A stretch of 64,000 nucleotides of DNA from JAEXOD01 sp964652025 (GCA_964652025.1 CAZYZX010000004.1:211878-275877); one strand, 5' to 3'. Positions 42,964 to 52,795 are shown, numbered from the stretch's first letter. Numbers and translations: made by a program. The notes: a model not told the origin generated them from the sequence alone.

Positions 42964-43914
42964 TTATCCTTCTAATATCTTTACCCAAGTTTTCATAGCT
43001 ACTTTAAGTTTTTTAAAGTATTCGCCTTCTAAATCTAATTTTTCTGCAATTTGCAAATAACAATCTTTTATAGTTGTTTTTGTTAAAACAATTTTATCTA
43101 TAGCTTGCCAAAATATTTCATTAACCTTTAAGCCTGGTAATTCCTTTCTTAAATTTTGCCAAACATCGCTAGCGCGTTTATGCATTATAGCAGGCGTACC
43201 ACTATTAACCGCAAAATTTAGATGGTCAAGTATTTTTTTAACTATTATTCCGCTCCATATATCACCAAATCTATCATATTCATAATCTTTACCCATAAGC
43301 ATAAAATACATTGCAAACGTAAGCTCTCGTTTCCATGATAGATTCATTCCACACATGGGAAAATATTTACCACGTGGGATTGTTTTATCTTCCCACTCTG
43401 GCTTTAAATCTAATCTACTTAAGTTTAGTTGCGTAATGGCATCATAGTCTGCTATTCCTTCCCATAAACCATGATTTAACAAACATTCGTTACTTCTATT
43501 TAGATTTAAGTACGGCACACCTCGTGGTTTTATGTTTTCTAAAGTGCTTTCCCAAGCATTTTCATTCCCCCTAACCAACTTTGATACATGCGTTTTAACA
43601 AAATCATCATCTAATGGAAAACAATCATCATCAAGAGTAATAATTACATCTGCCCCTAATTTGTATGCTTTGTAATATCCATAAGACCTAATACAATCTG
43701 TTCTTCTTGGGATAATCCAGCTGTTATCTTTTAGTTCATTATCAATATCTTCCCAAGCAAAATGTATAACATTAGGTTTATTTATGTTAAAAGACTTTTG
43801 TGGATTATCTTCTATAACAATTATAGTATAATCTTTAAACTGTTTTTCCCATGCAGCTAAAAAATCGTTTATGCTATTTTCTCTTATTGTTGGTACTACT
43901 ATATAAATTTTCAT
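42964..43914 (-). CDS. Reversibly glycosylated polypeptide-like protein (GT75, UDP-arabinopyranose mutase-like)
   Basis: A 316-residue homologue of plant RGP/UDP-arabinopyranose mutases. The resemblance is unusually clear for a bacterial protein: PRRTDCIRSYGYYKA (69-83), LDDDCFP (94-100, the DxD-type motif), HGLWEGIADYDAITQL and TIPRGKYFPMCGMNLSW. The family interconverts pyranose and furanose forms of UDP-arabinose and can self-glycosylate. No membrane segment is seen. The substrate here is unknown. It lies 23 nt upstream of the end of the RNA methyltransferase gene's reading direction partner, in the same orientation, so co-transcription is likely. Confidence 0.8.
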   Translation of the reverse strand: MKIYIVVPTIRENSINDFLAAWEKQFKDYTIIVIEDNPQKSFNINKPNVIHFAWEDIDNELKDNSWIIPRRTDCIRSYGYYKAYKLGADVIITLDDDCFPLDDDFVKTHVSKLVRGNENAWESTLENIKPRGVPYLNLNRSNECLLNHGLWEGIADYDAITQLNLSRLDLKPEWEDKTIPRGKYFPMCGMNLSWKRELTFAMYFMLMGKDYEYDRFGDIWSGIIVKKILDHLNFAVNSGTPAIMHKRASDVWQNLRKELPGLKVNEIFWQAIDKIVLTKTTIKDCYLQIAEKLDLEGEYFKKLKVAMKTWVKILEG

Positions 43915-43937
43915 TTTATCAAATTGTTAGTTTTTTA

Positions 43938-45428
43938 TTATGGTCTTTTCATTAATAATACTAAAACTTCTAAATTAGCTGTACCTGGAAATAAATCCAT
44001 AGGAGAAATTACAACAGGTTTATAGTTAAATTGCTCCCATTTTTTAAGCTCTTCTGGTATATTATCGGTGCCACAAAAAATGTGTAAAACCTTATTTGGT
44101 GTTCTCGCAGCAATTGCTTGAATAACTTTATCTTCAGTACCAATTTTCGGTGGGTCTAATATAAACACTTCTTCATATCTAAAACTTTTAGGAATATACT
44201 TATCAATATTTGTACTAGTAACACGCATAGCTAAAAAGCGAACATTTTTTTTGTTCGTATGAGTTACATTTTCTTTGGCAGCTTTCACTCCCTCTAAATC
44301 CGCTTCCATACCAAACACTTCTGCGTAATAATCTGCTAAATATTGGCTAAATAATCCATATCCAGAATATAAATCAATTAGTACTTGATCTTTTTGCGGA
44401 CGTAATAATGTTTTAACTTTTTCTAAAAATAATGGCACTATGCTTTCGTTAATTTGAGAAAATGATGTGGGTAAAAACGAGTATTTATTCCCATTAAAAT
44501 TAACCAATATTTTCTCTGGTCCAAATATATTCTTAAAGTTAACCGGCACATCTGGGCGTTTGCTTTCTAAATAGTAATCAGATTTGGTAGGATCTAAATA
44601 AACATACAAGCCACGTATGTTGCTTTTTAACTTTTTAAGTTCATCGCTTAACTGTTTAATTTTTCTTACAACTTCTGCATTCAGAATATTTACGTTAAAT
44701 ATTACATAAAAATCTGTATATGTACCACGTATAATAACATAATTTAGTGCTTTGCCAATAGCATTATATGTTGGCAGATTAATTTTTTCTGCAATATAGT
44801 AATAAATATCTTTATGTTCGTTAGGTTCTAGAATACTAGCACTAATTAAGTTATTATAATTTAAAACATTACTTTCGGCAAAAACTAAAGTAAATTTTCC
44901 CTTTTCTATGTTAACTTTGCGCTTTGTTGTAGTTCGGTAATATCTACTTTTAGGTGATTTTACAATTTTTTCAACCTTCTTTTCAATTAAGTTTTTCTTT
45001 AAAAATTCACTTAAAGCGGTTTCCTTAATTTTTATTTCATGGTCATATTCTAATAAAGCAAGTGGCTCTATTTGTAAAAAGTTTTTATTTTGTAAAATAT
45101 GTTTTGGTATTTGACGTTTAACAAAATCTGAAAAATATTTTAAATCCTTATTATTTTCTATTTCCTTTTCAAGGTTTTGTTTAACGTAATCTTTTTTATT
45201 TACAAACTTTTTAGAATCATGACGGGATTTATTAAAACTTTGTTTCCCCTCGTTACTTTCGTTTTTATCAAAATCCTCTTTTTTAGAAACTTCTTTAAAC
45301 TTTAAATTACTATTATTATTTACCTTATTTTTTTTATCTTTTTCATTTTCTTTATAAACTTTGTCTTTTCTTTTAAAATGCTTATCAATTTTAACATTAT
45401 TTTTAATATTGTTTTCTCTTTTTTCCAC
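43938..45428 (-). CDS. RNA (uracil-5-)-methyltransferase-like (RlmD/TrmA type) with Lys/Asn-rich N-terminal extension
   Basis: Residues 1-105 are low-complexity Lys/Asn/Glu/Asp-rich sequence, probably disordered and RNA-binding. The rest resembles TrmA/RlmD: FLPTSFSQINES (SAM-pocket Gln), VLIDLYSGYGLFSQYLADY (motif I), FGMEADLEGV, FILDPPKIG and a Cys in HIFCGTDNIPEELKKW where the family has the catalytic VSCxPxTLxxD. The general-base region reads FPGTANLEVLVLL. The catalytic Cys and Glu are kept, but the loop around Cys is unusual. The start is GTG. It probably modifies rRNA or tRNA uridine at C5. Confidence 0.8.
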   Translation of the reverse strand: MEKRENNIKNNVKIDKHFKRKDKVYKENEKDKKNKVNNNSNLKFKEVSKKEDFDKNESNEGKQSFNKSRHDSKKFVNKKDYVKQNLEKEIENNKDLKYFSDFVKRQIPKHILQNKNFLQIEPLALLEYDHEIKIKETALSEFLKKNLIEKKVEKIVKSPKSRYYRTTTKRKVNIEKGKFTLVFAESNVLNYNNLISASILEPNEHKDIYYYIAEKINLPTYNAIGKALNYVIIRGTYTDFYVIFNVNILNAEVVRKIKQLSDELKKLKSNIRGLYVYLDPTKSDYYLESKRPDVPVNFKNIFGPEKILVNFNGNKYSFLPTSFSQINESIVPLFLEKVKTLLRPQKDQVLIDLYSGYGLFSQYLADYYAEVFGMEADLEGVKAAKENVTHTNKKNVRFLAMRVTSTNIDKYIPKSFRYEEVFILDPPKIGTEDKVIQAIAARTPNKVLHIFCGTDNIPEELKKWEQFNYKPVVISPMDLFPGTANLEVLVLLMKRP

Positions 45429-45589
45429 TGTTTTTTCACAAATTATAATTATATAAAATCTTAATATAAAAAATTTATTCCAAATTTCTAAACTTGATAT
45501 TTTAAAAAGATTTTTTAAATTATTGTAAAAACAATTTATATTTTGAAGATAATTTTTTATCTTTAATATTTAAATAACAAAAACTTATA

Positions 45590-46399
45590 ATGAAATTACC
45601 TGAACCGATAAATGTAAGGAAGCCAAATTTTAGTCAATCTACTTACAATTTTTTTATAAATTTAAGTGGATTAACAATCTTTATCTTACGCTTTTTCAAA
45701 GAGGTTTTTGTTCCTCCATACGAAATTTCCGAAATACGTAAGCATATGGATGAATTGGGTGTAAAAACATTCCCAATTGTTAGCATAACCGGAATTGTTA
45801 TAGGATTGGTATTAGGTTTACAAAGCTACCCCGTATTACAAAGATTTGGCGCAACGGATTTTTTACCCGCCATGGTCTCAATTTCTGCCATTAGAGAGTT
45901 AGCCCCTGTTATTACTGCGCTTATTTTTGCTGGACGCGTTAGCTCTGGAATTGGTGCAGAACTTGGAAGTATGCGCGTTACAGAACAAATTGATGCAATG
46001 GAAGTTTCGGGAGTTAATCCCTTTAAATTTTTGGTTGTAACTAGAATTTTTGCAACAACAATGATTTTACCCGTGCTTACTATTTATGTAATTATACTTT
46101 CTATTTTGGGTGGCTATGTTTCGGTTATTATTACAGAAAACATGAATTTTATATATTACGTTAATTCTGTTATAGAGTCTGTTCAATTTGGGGATTTAAT
46201 ACCTGGTGTTGCAAAAACTTTCTTTTTTGGATTTATTGTTGGTTTAGTTGGGTGTTATAAAGGCTATACAACAACCGGCGGTACAGAAGGTGTGGGAAAA
46301 GCATCTACTACTTCTGTTGTTGCATCATCTTTATTAATACTAATTACAGATACAGTTTTAGTAAAAGTTACGTTATGGTTATGGCCAACAGTATCTTAG
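45590..46399 (+). CDS. mlaE: MlaE-type ABC lipid-transport permease
   Basis: Permease of the MCE/Mla phospholipid transport system between outer and inner membranes. The 269 residues include five or six hydrophobic helices and the MlaE signature FAGRVSSGIGAELGSMRVTEQIDAMEVSG (about 124-152). The C-terminal GxxxGYTTTGGTEGVG segment is also typical. The next gene, the ATPase, overlaps its end by 25 nt. No MlaB or MlaC gene is adjacent. Confidence 0.93.
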   Translation: MKLPEPINVRKPNFSQSTYNFFINLSGLTIFILRFFKEVFVPPYEISEIRKHMDELGVKTFPIVSITGIVIGLVLGLQSYPVLQRFGATDFLPAMVSISAIRELAPVITALIFAGRVSSGIGAELGSMRVTEQIDAMEVSGVNPFKFLVVTRIFATTMILPVLTIYVIILSILGGYVSVIITENMNFIYYVNSVIESVQFGDLIPGVAKTFFFGFIVGLVGCYKGYTTTGGTEGVGKASTTSVVASSLLILITDTVLVKVTLWLWPTVS

Positions 46400-47127
46400 T
46401 AAAAATATTAAATCTTACTAAATCTTTCGGAAGTAATAAGATTCTTGACGATGTTTCTCTTGATGTAAACACAGGAGAAAACTTAGTTGTTTTTGGTCAA
46501 AGTGGTACAGGTAAAAGTGTCCTATTAAAGTGTATTATTGGACTACTGACTCCTGATAGTGGGAAAATTTATATAGAAGATAAAGAAATTCACTCGCTAA
46601 ATAGCAACGAGTTAAACGAAGTTCGTAAAACAATAGGCTTTTTATTTCAAAGTGCCGCTTTATATGATAGTATGACCGTTAGGGAAAATTTATCTTTCCC
46701 GTTAAAAAAAATTTTTGGTTTAACTCAAAAAGAGTGCGATATTAAAGTTGAAAAAACTTTAGAACTCGTTTCATTATCTAGTGCAATAGATAAAATGCCA
46801 AGCGAACTTAGTGGTGGTATGCGTAAAAGAATTGGTTTAGCACGTAGTATTATTACAGACCCAAAACTTATGCTTTATGATGAGCCTACTACTGGATTAG
46901 ACCCCATTACAACAAAAGAAATTAGCAAACTAATTTTAGATTTGCAAACAAAACTTAAAATGACTTCCATTATTGTTACGCACGATTTAATTTGTGCTAA
47001 AATTATTGCAGATAGAGCTATATTTTTGCGTAATGGCAAAATTGCTTATCAAGGTAATATTGATGATTTAACGAACTCGAATGACCAATTTTTACAAAAC
47101 TTTTTTAGTTTAGAAGCACTAAAGTAA
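46375..47127 (+). CDS. mlaF: MlaF-type ABC transporter ATP-binding protein
   Basis: The ATPase of the Mla lipid transporter, 250 residues. Walker A is GQSGTGKS, the Q loop is LFQSAALYDSMTVREN, the ABC signature is LSGGMRKR and Walker B is LMLYDEPTTGLDP; the switch His is in VTHDL. These motifs fit the MlaF subgroup (MRKR after the signature). The ATG at 46375 lies inside mlaE; an ATG 6 nt later is also possible. The MCE protein follows after 12 nt. Confidence 0.95.
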   Translation: MVMANSILVKILNLTKSFGSNKILDDVSLDVNTGENLVVFGQSGTGKSVLLKCIIGLLTPDSGKIYIEDKEIHSLNSNELNEVRKTIGFLFQSAALYDSMTVRENLSFPLKKIFGLTQKECDIKVEKTLELVSLSSAIDKMPSELSGGMRKRIGLARSIITDPKLMLYDEPTTGLDPITTKEISKLILDLQTKLKMTSIIVTHDLICAKIIADRAIFLRNGKIAYQGNIDDLTNSNDQFLQNFFSLEALK

Positions 47128-47139
47128 TAGGAGTTTTTA

Positions 47140-48186
47140 ATGTTAAAAAATTTTGAAGGTGCAAGATTAGGAATTTTTATTTTTCTCGGCTCTGTTCTTC
47201 TTATTCTTTTTATATTTTTTATTGGTAATAAAGATTCTATGTTTGTAAAAACTATAAACATTAAAGCACATTTTGCAAATGTAGAAGGCTTAAAGCCGGG
47301 CGCCCCTGTTCGCTTAAGCGGATATGATATAGGAAATGTTAGCTCTTTAATTCTTGTACCCGGTGGTGGTGGAAAAATTGAAGTTACCATGCAAATACAA
47401 AAAAATATGATAAAATTTGTTAGACTTGATAGCCAAGCTTCTATTGAAACCGAAGGACTTGTTGGTAAAAAAATTGTTGCCATTACACCAGGTAGCGATA
47501 ACAGCCCAGTTGTAGAAGATGGCAGCTTTATTTTATCTAAAGAGCCCTTAAATGTTTCCGCCATTATAGAAGAAACACAAGCTATTATGGCTTATGTAAA
47601 AAATTTAACTAAAGACTTTTCTGAAATTGTTAACAAAATTAACCAAGGCGAAGGAACTATTGGTAAAATTGTAAACGATGATGCTTTATATAGATCCACT
47701 GTTAATGTTGCTAATTCTGCCGATAAATCCCTTAATGCTATTACAAATAGATTAAATGAAATTTCTGATATTATTGTTGACATGAGTATAGGACTTAAAG
47801 ATGTTATTGTTAAAGTAGACTCCACAATGAATAGCGTTGATAACATTGTTGGTAACATTAAAAAGGGGAAAGGAACTATTGGTGGATTGCTGACAGATAG
47901 AACCGCTTTAGATAGCATCCAAGTAATGATTAATAACTTAGTGCAAATTACTAACTCCGCTAAGTCTGGTGCTGATGCTTTTGCAGAAAATATGGAAGCT
48001 CTTAAACGTAACTGGTTGTTTAAATCTTATTTCGAGCAGCGCGGTTATTGGAGTAATAGCGAGTACCAACAATCCTTAGATAATAAACTAAAAGAAATTG
48101 AAGAACAACAAAGAAAACTTAACGAACGTTATAAAGAACTTAAAAAATTAGAAGAATCTATAAAAAATTTAAGAGAAAATAAATAA
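47140..48186 (+). CDS. mlaD: MlaD-type MCE lipid-binding protein
   Basis: A 348-residue MCE protein anchored by an N-terminal membrane helix (about 11-29). The MCE domain (about 38-120) shows AHFANVEGLKPGAPVRLSGYDIGNV and VEGLVGKKIVAITPGS-like segments. A long helical region follows with repeated Asn/Ile-rich segments (NKINQGEGTIGKIVNDD and NIKKGKGTIGGLLTD), then a coiled coil near the end (about 305-348, Leu/Glu/Lys heptads). It binds phospholipids in the periplasm and completes the mlaEFD operon. It has a good AGGAG before the ATG. Confidence 0.93.
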   Translation: MLKNFEGARLGIFIFLGSVLLILFIFFIGNKDSMFVKTINIKAHFANVEGLKPGAPVRLSGYDIGNVSSLILVPGGGGKIEVTMQIQKNMIKFVRLDSQASIETEGLVGKKIVAITPGSDNSPVVEDGSFILSKEPLNVSAIIEETQAIMAYVKNLTKDFSEIVNKINQGEGTIGKIVNDDALYRSTVNVANSADKSLNAITNRLNEISDIIVDMSIGLKDVIVKVDSTMNSVDNIVGNIKKGKGTIGGLLTDRTALDSIQVMINNLVQITNSAKSGADAFAENMEALKRNWLFKSYFEQRGYWSNSEYQQSLDNKLKEIEEQQRKLNERYKELKKLEESIKNLRENK

Positions 48187-48255
48187 TTTTTTATTAGTCT
48201 TAAATTTTATTGTATTGTTTTATAAGGTATTTCGTATAATTTATTTGGGGAATTA

Positions 48256-49482
48256 ATGGCTAATAAACCAATATTTATTTATATTACTTTAACAATAACT
48301 TTACTTATTAGCTATACTAATTTACTTGCACAAAGCGATTTAAATATTTTTGGTTATGTGCAATCTGCTTTTACCCGTTACGAAAACGATTGGGTGCCAG
48401 ATTACGACTTCGAACCAGAAAATAGAATAAATTTTATGGGTATAAATCAACTTAATTTATTCTTTTCCAAAGGATACACTAAAAATATAACAGCTTTTGT
48501 AAATTTTGAATTTACTAATAACTATTCCAGCAATAAAGGTTTTGGTTACTTTAACTTACAAGAAGCTTACATTAGATGGGACTATAAAGATTATTTTAGA
48601 ATAAAATTTGGTATGCTTTTACCCCGTTTTAATTCTATGTACGAAATTTATAACAGGTTCCCTCTATTTCCCTATATAGATAGACCTAAAATGTACGAAA
48701 CTAATTTAGAAAACGTAATTGATATTTTTGATATTTTGCCACAAAAAGCTTTAATCCAAGTTTTTGGTACTGTTCCAGTTAATGATGATATAGATTTAGA
48801 ATATGCTTTTTATATGGGGAACCCACCTAATAGCTATATTTCCTCACCAAAAGATGATTTACTGCCTGGTTATGTTGCATATGGACAAAGTGCTACTGGT
48901 TTTGTAAATTTTGGTGGTAGAATTGGATTAACCACTGAAAATTTTAATCTAGGTTTTTCTATTAATAAAGATAAAGACAACAAAAGTAAATATAAAATTT
49001 TAGACCATAATTTAACTACTTTTACAAAAGATTTGGGCGCTTTAGATAGAACTAGATTTGGGTGCGACTTTAATTTTAATTTTAGCAATTTTACTTTTAC
49101 TGCAGAATACATGAAAGTTATTACTAAATTATCTTCAAATCAAAAAGATTCCCTTCAAACATGGGCGTCGTTAAATCCATATTATAATGGAAATAGTTTT
49201 GATAAAGAAGGTTATTTTTTAACTGTGCAATATAATTTTGAAAACGATTTTTACCTTTTTGCAATGATTGATTACCTAAACGATAAAGCCAACCCATATT
49301 ATTTTAGTATGGATGGAATAAGGGGAATTAATTTTGGCGCCGGATATATCGTTACAGATGAATTAGTATTAAAAAGCCAAATAATATTTAATCATGGCAA
49401 GTTTAATATTGCAAGAACCAATGATCAAATAAGAAAGTATTACGAACGTCAATACCAAATAGGTGCTAGTTTTACTTTTTAA
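48256..49482 (+). CDS. Outer-membrane porin-like protein
   Basis: A 408-residue secreted protein with a signal peptide (1-26, ending in LLAQ) and a mature part rich in aromatic, alternating strands typical of a 16-18-stranded beta barrel. Segments such as FGYVQSAFTRYENDW, ITAFVNFEFTNNYSS and YQIGASFTF (C-terminal aromatic residue) are characteristic. It resembles phosphate-selective or general porins, which I cannot refine. A short 69-nt gap follows mlaD; the PstS-like gene follows after 14 nt, so the pair may be co-expressed. Functional coupling to the Mla system is possible but not shown. Confidence 0.75.
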   Translation: MANKPIFIYITLTITLLISYTNLLAQSDLNIFGYVQSAFTRYENDWVPDYDFEPENRINFMGINQLNLFFSKGYTKNITAFVNFEFTNNYSSNKGFGYFNLQEAYIRWDYKDYFRIKFGMLLPRFNSMYEIYNRFPLFPYIDRPKMYETNLENVIDIFDILPQKALIQVFGTVPVNDDIDLEYAFYMGNPPNSYISSPKDDLLPGYVAYGQSATGFVNFGGRIGLTTENFNLGFSINKDKDNKSKYKILDHNLTTFTKDLGALDRTRFGCDFNFNFSNFTFTAEYMKVITKLSSNQKDSLQTWASLNPYYNGNSFDKEGYFLTVQYNFENDFYLFAMIDYLNDKANPYYFSMDGIRGINFGAGYIVTDELVLKSQIIFNHGKFNIARTNDQIRKYYERQYQIGASFTF

Positions 49483-49496
49483 CTTGTGGAGATATA

Positions 49497-49913
49497 ATGA
49501 AAGTTTTAATGTTATTGTTTTTATTAATAATCTTAACTTCTAGCCTTAAAGCCCAACTTTTGGTTATTTGTAACAAAAGTATTCAATCTAATACAATTGA
49601 TAAAAATAAACTACGTAAATTATATGAACTTTCCTCATTTGAATTTGAAGGTAAACGAGTTGTAATTTTTGATATAAATGGTGATAATCCTATAAAAAAT
49701 AGTTTTTATTCATACTTAGGAACAAATTTACGGGAATTAAAGAAAATTTGGCTTAAAGTAACATTATCTGGCAATGGCGTACCACCAATTAGCGTAGCTA
49801 ATCAAGAAGAAATGTTAGAAAGAATTTCATCCACCCCACATTCAATTGGATATATTGATAAAGCATTTCTAAATGATAAAGTTAAAGTCTTAGCCCAAAT
49901 TCCATTAAAATAA
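49497..49913 (+). CDS. Small PstS-like (phosphate-binding-like) periplasmic protein
   Basis: A 138-residue protein with a signal peptide (1-19, ending SLKA-Q). The mature domain resembles one lobe of PBP-like phosphate-binding proteins: LLVICNKSIQSN near the start, then LRKLYELSSFEFEGKRVVIFDINGDNP, the FYSYLGTNLRELKKIWLKV helix, SVANQEEMLERI and a final GYIDKAF strand. Small PstS-like domains of this length are often found beside porins. Binding of phosphate is unproven. TGGAG precedes the ATG. Confidence 0.75.
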   Translation: MKVLMLLFLLIILTSSLKAQLLVICNKSIQSNTIDKNKLRKLYELSSFEFEGKRVVIFDINGDNPIKNSFYSYLGTNLRELKKIWLKVTLSGNGVPPISVANQEEMLERISSTPHSIGYIDKAFLNDKVKVLAQIPLK

Positions 49914-49973
49914 TCTAATTTAAAAACTTACAAAATATTTTAAATAAAAACTTGATATAAATAAAACCTTTTA

Positions 49974-49997
49974 TTACATTTTTTGTTTTAAATGTAA
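49974..49997 (+). terminator. AT-rich hairpin upstream of uvrA
   Basis: TTACATTT (49974-49981) and AAATGTAA (49990-49997) form a perfect 8-bp stem with an 8-nt loop. It lies 60 nt after the PstS-like gene and 18 nt before uvrA. There is no U-run behind it on the plus strand, so termination of the mla-porin transcript is only one possibility; a role in the uvrA leader is another. Confidence 0.25.
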
Positions 49998-50015
49998 AAA
50001 ATTATCTTAAAAATA

Positions 50016-52793
50016 ATGAAAAGCGAAAAACTTATTGTAATAAAAGGCGCCAAAGAACACAATTTAAAAAATATTAATTTAGAATTACCACGTAATAAAT
50101 TAATTGTTTTTACAGGTGTAAGCGGAAGCGGTAAATCATCTTTAGTTTTCGATACCATATATGCAGAAGGGCAAAGAAGATATGTAGAAAGCTTAAGCTC
50201 GTATGCTAGGCAATTTTTAGAAAGAATTAATAAACCCGATGTAGAATTAATTACTGGAATTAGCCCAGCTGTTGCTATTGAACAAAAAAGCTACACGCGT
50301 AATCCTCGCTCTACTGTTGGTACTACTACAGAAATATATGACTACTTACGCCTGCTTTTTGCGCGCATTGGTAAAACTTATTGCTTTATTTGTGGTAAAG
50401 AAGTAATTAAAGATTCTGTAAAATCTGTATCAGATTACTTAGAAATACAAAACGAAAACCATAGATATTTATTAGGTTTCCCTTTACACATTCACGAAAA
50501 CAGAACGGTAAAAGAAGAAATAGAATTTTTACGCAAACGTGGATTTTATAGATTTTATATAAAAAATACTTACTATGATTTTTCTGAACAAGTTGATTTA
50601 GAAGAAAATTGCCAAAGTTGTGATGTAATAGTTATTGTAGAAAGATTTAAAATTACTAAAGGAGAAGTAAGAAAAAAGTTAGCAGACTCTATAGAAACAA
50701 CATTTAAAGAAGGTGAAGGACGATTAATAATTGTTGATGTAACTACTAACGAAATAAAAAAATTTAATAAATTTTACGAATGTTGTGATATTAAATACGA
50801 AGAGCCAGAGCCTCGTTTCTTTTCCTTTAACAATCCATTTGGGGCATGCCCCGTTTGCCAAGGTTTTGGTAATGTTTTAGGCTACGACCCAAAACTTATC
50901 GTTCCAAATCCACACCTTTCTTTAGAAGAAGGCGCAATTGCACCATGGCGCACACCTAAATTTATTGGATTTAATGATAACCTAATTAGCTTTGCTAAAC
51001 TAAAAAATATCCCCACTGATATACCTTATAAAGATTTATCTGATGAACAAGTTAACCTTTTATTTAATGGCGAAGGTGCATATAAAGGTATTAATGGCTT
51101 CTTTAAAATGTTAGAAAAAGAAAATTATAAAATGCATATTGCCATTTTACTTAATAGATATAAAGGCTCTACAACTTGTTCTGCTTGTAAAGGCAGTAGA
51201 TTGCGCCGTGAAGCTTTACAAGTTAAAATAAATAATCTTTCTATTCACGATGTTGTTAAATTACCAATAGAAAAAAGTCTTGCGTTTTTTAAATCATTAC
51301 AGCTAACCGAGTTTGAACTTACAATTGCTGATAGGGTGCTTAAAGAAATTATTAAAAGATTAACTTTTTTAAATGACGTTGGATTAGGATATTTAACATT
51401 AGATAGATTAAGCAGTACATTAAGCGGTGGAGAAAGCCAAAGAATTAACTTAGCCACCTCACTCGGCTCTGCTTTAATGGGCACTTTATACGTTTTAGAT
51501 GAACCAAGTATTGGATTACATCCGCGTGATAACGAAAAACTTATTAATATTATTAAATCCCTTAAAAATTTAGGTAATACAGTTATTGTTGTAGAGCACG
51601 ACGAAGCTATAATGCGCCAAGCAGATTTAATTGTTGATATGGGTCCTTACGCTGGGGAACTAGGTGGGGAAATAATTCATAAAGGTGACTATGAAAGCCT
51701 ACTTAAAAACGAAAACTCTTTGACTGGCAAATACTTAAATAAAAGTCTTTCTATCCCCATTCCTACTTATAATAATAGACCTCACGCATCTTATTTAAAC
51801 ATAGAGGGCGCTTACGAAAACAACTTAAAAAATATAAATGTTAAAATTCCTTTAAACCATTTTGTAGTTGTAACAGGAGTAAGTGGTTCCGGTAAAAGTA
51901 CTTTAGTACACGATATTATTTATGGTGGACTTGCAAAACTATATGGATTAAATCCACCCAAAGTGGGAAAATATACAAATATTACTGGGTATAATTTATT
52001 AGATGGTGTAGAAATTGTAGACCAAACACCAATCGGGAAAAGTCCTCGCTCTAATCCAATAAGTTACGTAAAAGGATTTGATGAAATAAGAGAATTATTT
52101 GCATCTACTCCATTAGCGCGCTCTAGACTTTACACACCCGGCAGCTTTTCGTTTAATGTTGTTGGTGGAAGATGCGAGACTTGCAACGGAGAAGGTTTTA
52201 TTAAAGTTGAAATGCAATTTTTAGCAGACATTTATTTAACTTGCGATGATTGTAAAGGAACAAGATTTAAAAGAGAAATTCAAGATGTAACCTATAATAA
52301 TAAGAATATTGTAGATGTACTTAACATGACTGTTGACGACGCAATAGACTTTTTTGATAATCATCCCAAAATCTTAAAATACTTGCGCCCATTACGAGAT
52401 GTTGGCTTAGGATACATTAAACTTGGTCAACCTGCAAATACACTTTCTGGTGGTGAAGCACAAAGAGTTAAACTTGCCTCTTACCTTAATAACGTAAATC
52501 CTAGAGAGCATAAATTATTTATTTTTGACGAGCCTACTACCGGTTTACACTTTGATGATATTAACAAATTACTAAAAGCTTTTTACATGCTTTTAGAAAA
52601 AGGGCAATCTTTATTAATTATTGAGCACAATTTAGATGTAATAAAATGTGCCGAGCATGTTATAGATTTAGGACCCGAAGGTGGTGAAAAGGGAGGGAAT
52701 GTTGTTTTTACCGGTACCGTTAAAGAGCTTTTAAATTGTAATGAATCTTACACGGGTATTTTCTTAAAAAAATACCTTAACGGTGAGTATTAA
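50016..52793 (+). CDS. uvrA: Excinuclease ABC subunit A (UvrA)
   Basis: The damage-recognition ATPase of nucleotide excision repair, 925 residues (normal length). Two ABC modules are complete: Walker A GVSGSGKSS at about 34-42 and again GVSGSGKST in the second half; signatures LSGGESQRI and LSGGEAQRV; Walker B FVLDEPSIGLHPRD-like and FIFDEPTTGLHFDD. Zinc-binding cysteines are seen as CPVCQGFG with CSACKGSR, and CETCNGEG with CDDCKGTR; a third pair (CFICG, CQSC) lies in the first insertion. It is the only DNA repair gene of its class here and appears monocistronic. Confidence 0.98.
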   Translation: MKSEKLIVIKGAKEHNLKNINLELPRNKLIVFTGVSGSGKSSLVFDTIYAEGQRRYVESLSSYARQFLERINKPDVELITGISPAVAIEQKSYTRNPRSTVGTTTEIYDYLRLLFARIGKTYCFICGKEVIKDSVKSVSDYLEIQNENHRYLLGFPLHIHENRTVKEEIEFLRKRGFYRFYIKNTYYDFSEQVDLEENCQSCDVIVIVERFKITKGEVRKKLADSIETTFKEGEGRLIIVDVTTNEIKKFNKFYECCDIKYEEPEPRFFSFNNPFGACPVCQGFGNVLGYDPKLIVPNPHLSLEEGAIAPWRTPKFIGFNDNLISFAKLKNIPTDIPYKDLSDEQVNLLFNGEGAYKGINGFFKMLEKENYKMHIAILLNRYKGSTTCSACKGSRLRREALQVKINNLSIHDVVKLPIEKSLAFFKSLQLTEFELTIADRVLKEIIKRLTFLNDVGLGYLTLDRLSSTLSGGESQRINLATSLGSALMGTLYVLDEPSIGLHPRDNEKLINIIKSLKNLGNTVIVVEHDEAIMRQADLIVDMGPYAGELGGEIIHKGDYESLLKNENSLTGKYLNKSLSIPIPTYNNRPHASYLNIEGAYENNLKNINVKIPLNHFVVVTGVSGSGKSTLVHDIIYGGLAKLYGLNPPKVGKYTNITGYNLLDGVEIVDQTPIGKSPRSNPISYVKGFDEIRELFASTPLARSRLYTPGSFSFNVVGGRCETCNGEGFIKVEMQFLADIYLTCDDCKGTRFKREIQDVTYNNKNIVDVLNMTVDDAIDFFDNHPKILKYLRPLRDVGLGYIKLGQPANTLSGGEAQRVKLASYLNNVNPREHKLFIFDEPTTGLHFDDINKLLKAFYMLLEKGQSLLIIEHNLDVIKCAEHVIDLGPEGGEKGGNVVFTGTVKELLNCNESYTGIFLKKYLNGEY

Positions 52794-52795
52794 AT

